Source: Clostridiales bacterium
Lineage (GTDB): Bacteria > Bacillota > Clostridia > Christensenellales > Aristaeellaceae
NCBI GenBank assembly: GCA_015056205.1
Contig: SVGS01000014.1
Span: 1 to 64,000, forward strand
DNA: 64,000 nucleotides
Direction of reading: 5' to 3'
A program made the translations under genes and the position numbers. Below the pieces are notes generated by a model, which searched no databases, was not told where the DNA came from, and was given only the letters and a program-made list of their open reading frames with translations. This document shows, one piece after another, positions 9,206 to 17,022 of this stretch (position 1 is its first letter; the number at the start of each line of letters is the position of its first letter).

Positions 9206-10333
9206 CTATTCCAGATATTCCAGCCAGGGGGCAAGCGCTTTTTCCGCATACGTTTCCGCGGTTCGGATCTTCTTCTCATCTTTCAGAAGAGAGAGCTGCT
9301 CATCTGACAACTTCATCTGATCTATCGTGATCAGGCCGTTTACAACACTTATGCTGATTCCCAGTTCTCTGACTTTGGAATCATCGAAGCGGACGGTGAG
9401 GCGATCTCCGTCGGTGGAAATGACCGTACCCATGCCGTAAACTTTGTGCCGGACGGTTTTGCCGGCTGTGATTGTTTCGGAGAGAATCGTTTTTACCTCA
9501 TTCAGCCGGGAAACATCAGCATGAGCTTCATTCAGCGCCTGCCGCAGTTCAGCCGCTTTTTCTTTTTGTGCCTGAATCAACTGACGTTCCGAACTTTTCG
9601 GGACGACATAATGAATGCCTTTAAACAGATTGTACGTGCTGCAGCAATAGATTAAATCGAACAGCAGTATATGCTTTTCAGTATCCGGGTGCATATGATC
9701 CGGATCATAGGCATACCGGCTTGCGGCTGTAGCCATCAGGGCATCGTTAGCCTTGATGGCGGCGAGCGTTTCATCACACATCCGGAAAAAGATATCGAGC
9801 TTTGCAGATTCACCTGACCCCCAGTCGTCATAGAATTCGATGCAATCCGCAAAGGAACGGCAATGGGAAGCTTTATATATGTAATTATGATCTGGATCAT
9901 ACAGGAAAAGATAACCGGTTACGGAATGAAGGTCATCATTGTACAGATAACTGTCAGGGAAATACTTTTCCCGAAGCTGATGGCTCTGATCCAGAAAAGC
10001 ATGGATTGCAGACTGTTTATGCGCTGTATCCATTTCTGATGCCCGGAAAAGTGCGGTAAACATATTTCGGACAGCAGCCGGTTCTTTCCTGGAGAACTCC
10101 ACAAGGCCGCTCAGCGGCTGGGTATAGTTGTCAATGAGGTTTGCGGTAAGCTTTTTGACAGTTTTGAGCCTTTCGGGAAAATCAGCGTCAGAAGAAGCCA
10201 GAGCCACATCCATCATCGGCCGGAAATCATATATGATTTGCCATTTGTAATACTCCCTGTGAACAGGGTTGTTTGTCTCAGAAAAAAGCTCAATATAATG
10301 GCTGATAATTTCCTGCAAATGCTGCTTATTCAT
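9206..10333 (-). CDS. Uncharacterised protein with a UvrD-tail (Tudor-like) C-terminus
   Basis: A 375-aa protein convergent with the helicase. ATG at 10333 is used because GGAGGA lies 7 bases upstream. The first ~270 residues are mostly helical and unrecognised. A short coiled-coil (AQKEKAAELRQALNEAHADV) follows. Residues ~305-350 read KTVRHKVYGMGTVISTDGD then LTVRFDD, the pattern of the small barrel at the C-terminus of UvrD/PcrA helicases and CarD-like proteins, which binds RNA polymerase or other partners. No nuclease or transmembrane motif is visible. It may be an accessory to the defence island or an unrelated neighbour. Confidence 0.55.
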   Translation of the reverse strand: MNKQHLQEIISHYIELFSETNNPVHREYYKWQIIYDFRPMMDVALASSDADFPERLKTVKKLTANLIDNYTQPLSGLVEFSRKEPAAVRNMFTALFRASEMDTAHKQSAIHAFLDQSHQLREKYFPDSYLYNDDLHSVTGYLFLYDPDHNYIYKASHCRSFADCIEFYDDWGSGESAKLDIFFRMCDETLAAIKANDALMATAASRYAYDPDHMHPDTEKHILLFDLIYCCSTYNLFKGIHYVVPKSSERQLIQAQKEKAAELRQALNEAHADVSRLNEVKTILSETITAGKTVRHKVYGMGTVISTDGDRLTVRFDDSKVRELGISISVVNGLITIDQMKLSDEQLSLLKDEKKIRTAETYAEKALAPWLEYLE

Positions 10334-10427
10334 CCTGGGCTCCTCCTTATTTACGCTGCATGAAACCATAAAAAGCATATCACATCAGTGGCTGATTGTC
10401 ACGAAAAGAAAAGATCCTATCGGAGCG

Positions 10428-10456
10428 TAAAAAAGAGGGCTGCATTTCGCAGCCCT
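10428..10456 (-). terminator. Rho-independent terminator, downstream copy
   Basis: Read leftward, an 8-bp stem (AGGGCTGC/GCAGCCCT) with a 5-base loop is followed by a run of T. It duplicates the hairpin at 10621-10650 and ends the broken peptide gene. Confidence 0.75.
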
Positions 10457-10600
10457 GTTTCGGGAATCATAGTATTCTTCCTCGCCGTCCTCTTCCGGTT
10501 CCGTCCCGCCGGACGTCATCGGCTTGTGCGGGACCAGCGGGACGCGTTTTCCCCATCCGCCGCTGACCTGATCCAGGGGTGGCAGCGGATTTTTTACGGC
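10457..10600 (-). pseudogene. Broken copy of a VSGG-leader peptide gene
   Basis: The leftward frame reads NPLPPLDQVSGGWGKR and then an acidic tail (EPEEDGEEEYYDSRNR). Only the end of the double-glycine leader (LDQVSGG) is kept. The frame upstream runs straight into the terminator hairpin of the intact gene at 10682-10873, so the natural start is missing. It also lacks the CxxC core of its neighbours. I read it as a partial tandem duplicate trapped between two copies of the same terminator. Confidence 0.5.
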
Positions 10601-10620
10601 AGTATGCTGAAATGCGGAAA

Positions 10621-10650
10621 AGAAAAAACAGGGCTGCATTTCGCAGCCCT
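10621..10650 (-). terminator. Rho-independent terminator after VSGG-peptide gene
   Basis: An AGGGCTGC/GCAGCCCT stem (10630-10650), read leftward, is followed by TTTTTTCT. It lies 32 bases beyond the stop of the 63-aa peptide gene. Confidence 0.8.
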
Positions 10651-10681
10651 GGTTTGGGTCCTTTATTCCTCCGTAAATCCG

Positions 10682-10873
10682 TCAGAGAGCGGTACTGCTG
10701 CAAATTCTTCCGCAATGGCATTTGAGTTCATACGGCATAAGGGGATCGTCCGTCATGAATCCTCCGCATCTTCTGCAGTATTTTCCAAATGACGCGCCGC
10801 CGCTGACCTGATCCAGCTCTTCCGTGGTCAGTTCGTTCAGCTCTTCCGTGTTCGGTTCCTTCTGCTGATCCAT
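10682..10873 (-). CDS. Double-glycine leader peptide with Cys-rich core, 63 aa
   Basis: A small protein with a clear GGAGGAATAAAGCC ribosome site. The leader is acidic and ends EELDQVSGG, the form of GG-type leaders cut by PCAT/C39 transporters. The predicted core holds CRRCGG and KCHCGRIC, two Cys pairs that could bind zinc, form disulfides or be modified. No C39 peptidase transporter, LanM-like or radical SAM enzyme lies in the window, so maturation, if any, is encoded elsewhere. It could instead be a small zinc-ribbon protein with a leader-like tail. It is followed by a terminator. Confidence 0.65.
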   Translation of the reverse strand: MDQQKEPNTEELNELTTEELDQVSGGASFGKYCRRCGGFMTDDPLMPYELKCHCGRICSSTAL

Positions 10874-11001
10874 GGCTTTATTCCTCCGGTGTCTTTCTAT
10901 CTTCGGGCCGGCGTTTCATGCCGGACAATCATGTATACGCAGGTTCCGGGTATGGTGGCTGCTCGGGGCCGCCGCGGCGGGACCGAAAGAGAAACCGCAG
11001 A

Positions 11002-11226
11002 TCATTCTCTGTTTACCACGGAGCAAATTCTCATATGTTTGTCATATGCCTTGTAATCCTCCGCGGTATAAAGAAGAAAATGCTTCAGGCACCCGGGACA
11101 GCATTTGTCCACACACATGGCTTTTCCATCCCCGATGGACCTTGTGTGGGGATCCTTCGAAAGACCTCCGGATACCAGGTCCAGCAGTTTATCGTCCAGG
11201 GCGTTCATATTCTCTTTGCTTTCCAT
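11002..11226 (-). CDS. Double-glycine leader peptide with C2HC zinc-finger-like core, 74 aa
   Basis: GGGAGGGAG precedes the ATG. The leader is NALDDKLLDLVSGG. The core contains CVDKCCPGCLKHF and, about 12 residues on, HMRIC, giving a CxxC...HxxxC arrangement like a small zinc finger. The YTAEDYKAYDKH segment matches YTEDDARKFEDH of the next peptide, so these two are paralogues with a conserved core and varied tips. Probably cotranscribed with its neighbours and possibly with the holin upstream. Confidence 0.65.
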   Translation of the reverse strand: MESKENMNALDDKLLDLVSGGLSKDPHTRSIGDGKAMCVDKCCPGCLKHFLLYTAEDYKAYDKHMRICSVVNRE

Positions 11227-11274
11227 GCGGTGTCTCCCTCCCGTTTCAGCGAAAATTCACAGCGGCCCGGATTA

Positions 11275-11499
11275 TTAAATCATCAGCGCTTTGCAGCGAG
11301 CCTCATGATCCTCAAATTTTCTCGCATCATCCTCGGTGTAGAGCTTAAACTGCCTCCCGCACGAGGAACAGTGCACGGTCCTGCCGTTATCCATTCCTCC
11401 CGTCGTGAAGATCGTTTCGATCAATTTGCCGGAATAACCTCCGGAGACGCCGTCCAGCTTGTTATCCTCCAGCGGATTCATTTTATCCTTGCCATTCAT
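11275..11499 (-). CDS. Double-glycine leader peptide with C2HC zinc-finger-like core, 74 aa
   Basis: First of the peptide genes in reading order, 117 bases after the holin stop, with GGGAGGCG before the ATG. The leader NPLEDNKLDGVSGG is followed by a core with CSSCGRQFKLYTEDD and HEARC, the same CxxC...HxxxC spacing as the 11,002-11,226 peptide. Secretion through a GG-cleaving ABC transporter is the usual fate of such leaders. Whether this product is an antimicrobial, a signal or an intracellular zinc-binding protein cannot be told from sequence. Confidence 0.65.
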   Translation of the reverse strand: MNGKDKMNPLEDNKLDGVSGGYSGKLIETIFTTGGMDNGRTVHCSSCGRQFKLYTEDDARKFEDHEARCKALMI

Positions 11500-11616
11500 G
11501 ATCCGTTTCGCCTCCCTTTCTGATTCAGGACATATTCTCTGTCAGTGAATACGCAGGAAAACCGCCTCTGGCAGCGTTTTTTTCAAATTCCCCTTTTTTT
11601 CTTTTTTCCGCGGAGA

Positions 11617-12033
11617 TTATGGATTGCGTTCATGCAGCTGGGCAAGGATCTCCCGGAGCTTGTCAGGGATCGGCAGTCCCAGGTAAACGGCGTTCTCCAG
11701 CAGGCTCAGGCCCTCATTGCTCAGGTAAAAGCAGATGACAGCTCCCCGCAGGACGGCTCCGTTGCCAACCACCTGGGTGTCGATGATGTTGGCCACGCCG
11801 GCCAGCATCAGGATCAGCACCTTTTTGCAGATCCCTTTGAAACCAATGGCGCTGGACAGCTTCTTATCCACGACGGCACACATAACGCCGGAGAGATAAT
11901 CCAGCGCCATAAGCACAACCAGGGCAATCAGCAGGCCGTCCACGCCTCCCAGAAACCAGCCGATCCACCCGCCCACGGCGGTGATGGCTGCCTGGATCTT
12001 TGCCCAGACCAGGTCAATCGTAAAATCACGCAT
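11617..12033 (-). CDS. Phage holin (TcdE/Cph1-like)
   Basis: A 138-aa membrane protein. It has hydrophobic segments near residues 28-45 (GGVDGLLIALVVLMALDYLSGV) and 70-105, with the DYLSG signature and the IGFKGICKK region of the Bacteriophage_holin_4 family. It would form the membrane lesion that releases or activates the endolysin encoded just upstream. CAAGGAGG lies before the ATG. It is the last recognisable phage gene of the leftward late operon. Confidence 0.85.
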   Translation of the reverse strand: MRDFTIDLVWAKIQAAITAVGGWIGWFLGGVDGLLIALVVLMALDYLSGVMCAVVDKKLSSAIGFKGICKKVLILMLAGVANIIDTQVVGNGAVLRGAVICFYLSNEGLSLLENAVYLGLPIPDKLREILAQLHERNP

Positions 12034-12064
12034 ATGAAGTTCCTCCTTGTTTTCTTTCTTTGGA

Positions 12065-12937
12065 TCAGGTAACGGCGGATTCGGAGGACATGAAGGCGCC
12101 GGGGTAATCCCGGATCAGGGCGCGGGCCTTATCCTCCGTGAGACAGGGAATATGGACGGTATAGGTGCAGCCGGCGGGGCTCTGCTTCAGGGGCTGCAGA
12201 AAGCGGGACTGCATAAAGCCGTACCAGACGGCCTTCCGGGCGTCCGTGTAGGCGATCCGCGCCCAGGCGTCGTCGACCCGCTTCAGCAGGCGGACGACGG
12301 TGCCGACGGGCACCCGCTCCGTCAGGCCGTAATACAGGCCGGGACCCTTCCGCAGGTTGACGGTTTTGCCGGAGGCGGCGAAGACCCGGGCGTATTCCGC
12401 CTGCGGTTCCGCGGGGGCTTCGGTGGCTTCGGGGGCGGGGGCATCGGAGGCTTCGGTTTCCGGCATTTCCCCGTTCAGCCGCCGGTCCACCGCCTCCCCG
12501 TAGGAGAAGCGGCGGTACAGGCCCACCCGGTTCCAGCCGCCGTTGGGAACGGTGCGGTCCCGGAAGTCGCTTTCGCAGACGCAGCCCCGGGACCGGCTGG
12601 AATGGATGGCGCCGAGGCCCCGGCCGGTCCGGATGCCCATATGGGAGGCGTCCCCGACGCCGTCGCCGCGGAAGCGGGCGGGAGTCGAGGCGGAAGGGGG
12701 CTCCAGGATGAAGAGGAGGGCCCCGGCGGGGATGCAGCCGAAGACCCGCAGGCATTCCTCCGGGGTGCCGGTCCAGGTCATTTCCCGGTACCAGCTGTTG
12801 CTGCCGCCCAGATTCATGGACAGGCCGCAGTCCGCCATGCAGCGTTCGACAAAGGCCTGGCAGTCCATGGCGGAATAGCTGCGGCCCAGATAGGGAAAGC
12901 CCGCGGAGGCAAAGTCCGCGGCAGAGATCGTATTCAG
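12065..12937 (-). CDS. Endolysin: NlpC/P60-like hydrolase with SH3-like tail
   Basis: The first ATG (12868) would delete the N-terminus. A longer frame begins at CTG 12937, giving LNTISAADFASAGFPYLGRS before the catalytic MDCQAFVERC, with AAGGTGAT upstream and a CTGA overlap with the preceding stop. The predicted protein is 290 aa. The active Cys is in DCQAF and the His in DASHMGIRTG, as in NlpC/P60 peptidases that cut peptidoglycan stem peptides. After a Pro/Ala/Glu linker comes an SH3b-like domain (KTVNLRKGPGLYYG). It pairs with the holin for lysis. Confidence 0.8.
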   Translation of the reverse strand: MNTISAADFASAGFPYLGRSYSAMDCQAFVERCMADCGLSMNLGGSNSWYREMTWTGTPEECLRVFGCIPAGALLFILEPPSASTPARFRGDGVGDASHMGIRTGRGLGAIHSSRSRGCVCESDFRDRTVPNGGWNRVGLYRRFSYGEAVDRRLNGEMPETEASDAPAPEATEAPAEPQAEYARVFAASGKTVNLRKGPGLYYGLTERVPVGTVVRLLKRVDDAWARIAYTDARKAVWYGFMQSRFLQPLKQSPAGCTYTVHIPCLTEDKARALIRDYPGAFMSSESAVT

Positions 12938-13368
12938 GACGGATCACCTTCTGTCATAAGATGGATTCCCGCGGGAACGGGAAGGCAGGATTCCGGGGGA
13001 CCGGGGAGGGGCGCGGCGAGGGTTACCGTGACCGAGCCGTCGCCGTGATCATTGAGGTCGGCCCCCGGAGCGATATCGGAGAGGAGGGCCGGAACGGTTT
13101 CATTGGTTCCGTCCCAGCGGAAGAGCCGGAGCCGGGCCTGAAGCCAGGCCCGGTAAGCCTCGTCCCCGGCGCCCTCCGGCCGGGGGAGGCCCAGGGAGGC
13201 GCCCAGGACGTCCAGCTGCGCCCCGGCGGCGGAGGGAAGGGAGAAGGCCTCCGGCAGGCTGCGGACCAGGGCCTGCAGGTCTTCCGCCTGCCGGAGCACC
13301 GCGGCGGCCAGGGCGGAAAAGCGGGGGAGTTCCCGCAGGGCGGAGGAAAAGAGGGAAAGATACTGCAT
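12934..13368 (-). CDS. Phage tail protein, DUF2313/YmfQ-like
   Basis: A 144-aa baseplate-associated protein with LPEAFSLPSAAGAQLDVLGASLGLPRP and EAYRAWLQARLRLFRWDGT, the layout of DUF2313/YmfQ proteins that follow baseplate J in contractile phages. AAAGGAG precedes the ATG. In most such phages the next gene is a tail fibre. Here the next gene is the endolysin, so no receptor-binding protein is encoded at the expected place. Confidence 0.7.
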   Translation of the reverse strand: MQYLSLFSSALRELPRFSALAAAVLRQAEDLQALVRSLPEAFSLPSAAGAQLDVLGASLGLPRPEGAGDEAYRAWLQARLRLFRWDGTNETVPALLSDIAPGADLNDHGDGSVTVTLAAPLPGPPESCLPVPAGIHLMTEGDPS

Positions 13369-13395
13369 GGCTGCACTCCTTTCGTTTTGCCCGCC

Positions 13396-14319
13396 TCAGG
13401 AGAGGGTTTCGAAGGACACGGTATCCGGGCGGGCGGTCAGGCGCTCGTTCCAGGCGCAGGGATAGACGTCGCCGTGAGCGCCCCGGGAGGTGGAGGTGAG
13501 GATGTCGCCGATCATGAAGGTGCGCATCCGGGAGGCGGGAACCGCGCCGTAGCAGACGCCGTAGAGCTCGGAAACCACGAGGGGCCGGCCGATGCCCAGG
13601 CCCTGGATGAATTCCGCCACGGCGGTCCGCATCGCCTCCTGCACGGAGGGATCATAGCCCTCCAGGGGGCGGATGCGGATGACGACGGTGACCAGCCAGG
13701 AATCGGGCCGGGAGAAAAAGACGGTGTGCGGACGGTCCCGCGCGTCGGGGACGTCGTCGGAGGCGCTGCCCCAGGTCGCGATCCCCGGCGCTTTTTTATC
13801 GAAGATCGTCCGGGCGATATCCGCCGGCCTTCCGCCGTAGACCACGCAGGCCAGGGCATGGGGCGGGATGCCGTCCGCGCTTGCCTGATCCGTTTCGTTG
13901 ACGGCGACGGAGACATCCGACACATAGGGCAGGGAGCGGAGGGCCGCCTCCAGGCTGTCCCGGGAGGCGCAGGCAAGGGCGGCGCGGGCGGCCCGGATCC
14001 GCAGGCGCAGGGAGGCGTCCGTTTCGGTTCCGCTCTGCAGCGTCCGCCGGGAGAGGCCGAAGAGGGAGGCGAGCAGATCCAGGGACCGGCCGGCGGCGTA
14101 ATCCGGATTCCGGGAGTTATAATCCTGGAGCACCAGGGCGGAGGTATCGTCCAGCGCCCGGGCGAAGACGGAGAGCAGCTGGTAATCCGGGGTGGATTCA
14201 TCCAGCACGGCGTCCGCGCCGAAGATGCTCCGGTAGGCGGCCAGCAGATCCTCGAGGCGGTCCGCGTAGGTGGGCAGGCGGACGCCGGTTTCATCGATAC
14301 AGGGGACAAAATAAGCCAT
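13396..14319 (-). CDS. Baseplate J-like protein
   Basis: A 307-aa protein with the J/gp47 hallmarks: an N-terminal TYADRLEDLLAAYRSIFG, then YQLLSVFARALDDTSALVLQDYNSRN, and a central RTLQSGTETDASLRLRIRAA leading to VSDVSVAVNETD. It forms the baseplate wedge with the gp25-like protein. ACGGAGG precedes the ATG. Length is normal for the family. Confidence 0.85.
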   Translation of the reverse strand: MAYFVPCIDETGVRLPTYADRLEDLLAAYRSIFGADAVLDESTPDYQLLSVFARALDDTSALVLQDYNSRNPDYAAGRSLDLLASLFGLSRRTLQSGTETDASLRLRIRAARAALACASRDSLEAALRSLPYVSDVSVAVNETDQASADGIPPHALACVVYGGRPADIARTIFDKKAPGIATWGSASDDVPDARDRPHTVFFSRPDSWLVTVVIRIRPLEGYDPSVQEAMRTAVAEFIQGLGIGRPLVVSELYGVCYGAVPASRMRTFMIGDILTSTSRGAHGDVYPCAWNERLTARPDTVSFETLS

Positions 14320-14344
14320 GGGTACCTCCGTTTCAGGCGCGGGT

Positions 14345-14713
14345 TCAGAAATCGTTCAGGGACAGGGACAATCCGGCGGAGCCCTCCGCCGTGACCAGCC
14401 GGCAGGAAAAGCGGAAGGCGCCGCCCTCCGCGCGGGCGGAAACCTCCTCCAGGGCGAAGACGCCCTCCGTTTCCAGCAGGTAGGCGGAAAAATAAGCGGA
14501 GAGGGCCGGCTCGTCCGCGGCGGTCAGCCGGCCGGTTTGCAGCATGCGGAGAATCTGGCAGCCCCGGTCCGGGTTTTCCCACCATTCGCCCCGGAGGAGC
14601 TTCAGGCGGTAGAGGGCGTGCTTCGCGACGGCCTCCGCGCCGGAAACCAGGCAGCGGCGGGAGGAAACCGGCAGGATATCGCCGGAGGCGTCGGAGGGGC
14701 GGATCAGGGGCAC
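14345..14713 (-). CDS. Baseplate wedge protein, gp25/GpW-like
   Basis: A 122-aa protein with AVAKHALYRLKLLRGEWWENPDRG, matching the LRLFRGEWFLDP signature of gp25-like wedge proteins. GTG 14713 is preferred for its GGAGGTGAT site, though a CTG at 14707 in a CTGA overlap is also possible. It partners baseplate J. Confidence 0.75.
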   Translation of the reverse strand: MPLIRPSDASGDILPVSSRRCLVSGAEAVAKHALYRLKLLRGEWWENPDRGCQILRMLQTGRLTAADEPALSAYFSAYLLETEGVFALEEVSARAEGGAFRFSCRLVTAEGSAGLSLSLNDF

Positions 14714-15099
14714 GCGGCATCACCTCCGGACAGGGCGGACGGGGCGGGGCGGAAGCCCGTGAAGGCGAAGGCATCCGACAGGTCGTGGCGGCGCGGGGAT
14801 ACGGGATCCGCCTCCTGCCCGGTGGCCCACCAGCCGTCGATGGCGGCGTCCGCGAAGACCACCAGGCAGAAGTCGCCCGGAGAAACGGACATGAGATCCG
14901 GGAGGGGCAGGAAGACCGGCACATCCCGGAGGAGGGGCAGGGAGCGGCCGGAGGCGGAGCGGATCATGGGCCGGACGACGGCGGCGCGGGAAACGGGATC
15001 ATAGCTTTCCACCCGGCCCGGCAGGGCGCAGTGCAGGGAGGCGAGCAGGTCCTGCTTCAGGGCGGCGAGGGTTTCCGGCGGGAGGGAGGGATCGGGCAT
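14704..15099 (-). CDS. Tail spike/puncturing protein (Gp138 N-terminal OB-like)
   Basis: A 131-aa protein with GRVESYDPVSRAAVVRPMI, VPVFLPLP, SPGDFCLVVFADAAIDGWW and PRRHDLSDAFAFTGFRP. This matches the Gp138_N OB-fold of membrane-piercing spikes. Only the OB-fold is present; the beta-helical tip of larger spikes is missing, so the tip may be a separate or very short element. GAAAGGAGG precedes the ATG. Confidence 0.75.
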   Translation of the reverse strand: MPDPSLPPETLAALKQDLLASLHCALPGRVESYDPVSRAAVVRPMIRSASGRSLPLLRDVPVFLPLPDLMSVSPGDFCLVVFADAAIDGWWATGQEADPVSPRRHDLSDAFAFTGFRPAPSALSGGDAACP

Positions 15100-15118
15100 G
15101 GGGGGCCTCCTTTCTGAA

Positions 15119-15889
15119 TCAGGGGAGAGGATCCGGTTCGACCAGGAGCTGGCTGTTCCAGGGGCCGGAGAGGGTATCCGCGTCGACGGAGCGGCGCAGG
15201 ATCAGGCCGGTGGTTTCCCGGCCGCGGAAGGAGAGGCGGATCCGGCGGCCGACGGGCCAGCCGGCGGGGCGGGTCGAAAGAATCAGGCGGCCGCGGGTAT
15301 ACACCGGCTGATCCGTCAGGTCGGCTTCGGAGAGCTCCGCCTGAACCGGGGCGCCGGGGGAGACGGCGATCAGGCCGGAGGGGGTCAGGCAGCCCCGCGC
15401 GCCCGCGGCGGACAGCAGGGTTTCGATCAGCTCCCCCGCCCGGCCGGAGAGGGCGCAGCCCCGGGAAAAGACCGGGCCGGGCGGCAGGGGATTCAGGAGA
15501 TGCCAGGGGGTGCCGGAGGCCTCCAGCACCAGACGGATCAGTTCCTCCGGGGAGCGGCCCGCCTCCGCGGAGAGGGAGATTTCCGCCTCCCAGAGATCCA
15601 GCCCCAGGGAGAAGCCGGCGACCGTCCAGACCCCGCCGGAGCCGGCGGGTAGCTGCTGAACCTCCTGGAGGCTGCCCCGGGCCAGCTCTGCCCCGTCCCG
15701 GAGCAGGACGATTTCCTTGCCGGTCCGCAGGGCGCCGTGGCCGGATTCGGAAAGGTTCAGGATGCCGGCGGTCCAGAGCGCCGGATAGAGGGAGAGGCCG
15801 GCGGCGCCCCGCAGGCGGACCCGGCAGCCCCGGGAGATTTCCGTTCCGTCGATTATTACAGTCAGTTCCCGATTATCTGCTTTCACCAT
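15119..15889 (-). CDS. Baseplate hub protein (XkdQ-like)
   Basis: A 256-aa protein with an N-terminal beta domain (LTVIIDGTEISRG), GWTVAG-like central strands (GGVWTVAGFSLGLDL) and GRLILSTRPAGWPVGRRIRL towards the end. Size and position fit a gpD/XkdQ hub that joins tube to spike. It has a strong AGGAGGTGAAAG site. The 125 bases before it in reading direction contain the first copy of the 60-bp repeat. Confidence 0.6.
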   Translation of the reverse strand: MVKADNRELTVIIDGTEISRGCRVRLRGAAGLSLYPALWTAGILNLSESGHGALRTGKEIVLLRDGAELARGSLQEVQQLPAGSGGVWTVAGFSLGLDLWEAEISLSAEAGRSPEELIRLVLEASGTPWHLLNPLPPGPVFSRGCALSGRAGELIETLLSAAGARGCLTPSGLIAVSPGAPVQAELSEADLTDQPVYTRGRLILSTRPAGWPVGRRIRLSFRGRETTGLILRRSVDADTLSGPWNSQLLVEPDPLP

Positions 15890-15920
15890 CTTTCACCTCC
15901 TGCATATTCCAGGAACGCGC

Positions 15921-15980
15921 TTCCCGCAACCTCAATTGTCGCAGAGGCGTTACGGCCACCTCTGCTCTGTTTCGGTTGAG
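15921..15980. repeat. 60-bp dispersed repeat, copy 1
   Basis: 58 of 60 bases match copy 2 at 23905-23964. It contains an internal GCAGAGG/CCTCTGC stem and outer CTCAA/TTGAG ends. It abuts a hairpin (15980-16027) whose two arms are exact complements and whose right arm is the end of the baseplate plug gene, stop codon included. Confidence 0.85.
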
Positions 15981-16027
15981 AACGCGCTCTGAAAAATTTC
16001 CGCCACCGGCGGTTTCAGAGCGCGTTC
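15980..16027 (-). other. Hairpin that copies the 3' end of the plug gene
   Basis: Arms 15980-15994 and 16013-16027 are a perfect 15-bp inverted repeat (GAACGCGCTCTGAAA). The right arm holds the last codons and stop of the gene at 16015-16389. A third partial copy (GAACGCGCT) lies at 15913-15921, on the far side of the 60-bp repeat. No T run follows, so it is not a classical terminator. Confidence 0.8.
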
Positions 16028-16389
16028 CCCCAAAAAACCCTAAACTGCTTCAGGGTGGATTCCGCGGGGTCGGGGGTTTCCGGGCTCTCCGCCGCCCGCA
16101 TGACCCAGAGGGAGCCCAGGCCCCGGCTGTCCCGCAGATGGGCAAAGGGGGCGAAGAGATCGTTCACCTCGCCCAGGGAGCAGATCAGGGGAATCTGACG
16201 GACCAGCAGCTCACCGGAGGCGTGATCCCAGAGGGAGAGCATCCACTGGTCCGGGGCGGGGAAATAGCGGAGCTCGATCCGGGCCTGGAAGGGTTCCCCC
16301 TCCAGGGTCAGATCCAGGGTGAAAACCTGGCGGGGGTCATCGGTGACCGGCAGAATCAGATAAAGGGAAGCGCGGGCGGAATCCGGCAT
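16015..16389 (-). CDS. Baseplate plug-like protein (DUF6983 type)
   Basis: A 124-aa protein with the signature of small contractile-phage baseplate plugs: FTLDLTLEGEPFQARIELRY, then WMLSLWDHASGELLVRQIPL and a C-terminal GLGSLWVM. AAAGGA lies before the ATG. The stop codon falls inside the hairpin described at 15980-16027. Confidence 0.6.
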   Translation of the reverse strand: MPDSARASLYLILPVTDDPRQVFTLDLTLEGEPFQARIELRYFPAPDQWMLSLWDHASGELLVRQIPLICSLGEVNDLFAPFAHLRDSRGLGSLWVMRAAESPETPDPAESTLKQFRVFWGNAL

Positions 16390-16425
16390 ATCGGTCAGTC
16401 CTTTCTGAAAAAACGGGGGAAGGGT

Positions 16426-17022
16426 TCACAGCCGCACGCCGGCCCGGCGGGCCATCTGCTGCAGCGGGGAGAGCACGGCGGCGGAGGATCCGCCCCCGCC
16501 GCTCCCGCCGCCGGAGGAGGGGGCGCCGGAGGAAACCACGGTGGAGGGCACCTCGTTCGAGACCGTCTGCACCGCGCCGGCGGAGGCGGTATTGACGATG
16601 ACGGAGCTGTTGTCCTTCGCCCGGCCCCAGCCGAAGTGGCTGGTTTTCGTAAAGGTCAGGGTGCCGGACCAGCCGGCCTGGGAGTATTCATCCTGAACGG
16701 CGGTGAAATCCGTCAGCACCATGTTGTCGAAGGTCTTCAGGGGGGTGACCAGGGTGCAGAGATACCGGCCCATCTTGATGCCCTCCAGGCAGGCGATCAT
16801 CCGGGCGGACCAGCCATCCTGGCGCATGGCGTCGGACTCGGCCACGGTCAGGGTGACCTGGGCCGGCTGGTTCCGGACGCCGTTGAGGAAATCCGTGCCG
16901 ATGGCCTGGTCCGAGCCGGAGGCGACCAGGGAGGAATAGGCGTACTGAACCGAGATCACGCCGCAGAAATGATACTGGTAATCGATTCCCGAGGCGAGGA
17001 CATAGGCGGAGGAACGGGTCAT
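16426..17022 (-). CDS. Phage baseplate or tail structural protein
   Basis: A 198-aa protein. The N-terminal ~140 residues form a compact beta-rich domain (IDYQYHFCGVISVQYAYSSL, CLEGIKMGRYLCTLVTPLKT). A Ser/Gly-rich linker and a short end, LSPLQQMARRAGVRL, follow. Position between tape measure and plug suggests a tail-end or hub-adaptor role. The start overlaps the tape-measure stop as ATGA. I cannot assign a precise family. Confidence 0.5.
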   Translation of the reverse strand: MTRSSAYVLASGIDYQYHFCGVISVQYAYSSLVASGSDQAIGTDFLNGVRNQPAQVTLTVAESDAMRQDGWSARMIACLEGIKMGRYLCTLVTPLKTFDNMVLTDFTAVQDEYSQAGWSGTLTFTKTSHFGWGRAKDNSSVIVNTASAGAVQTVSNEVPSTVVSSGAPSSGGGSGGGGSSAAVLSPLQQMARRAGVRL

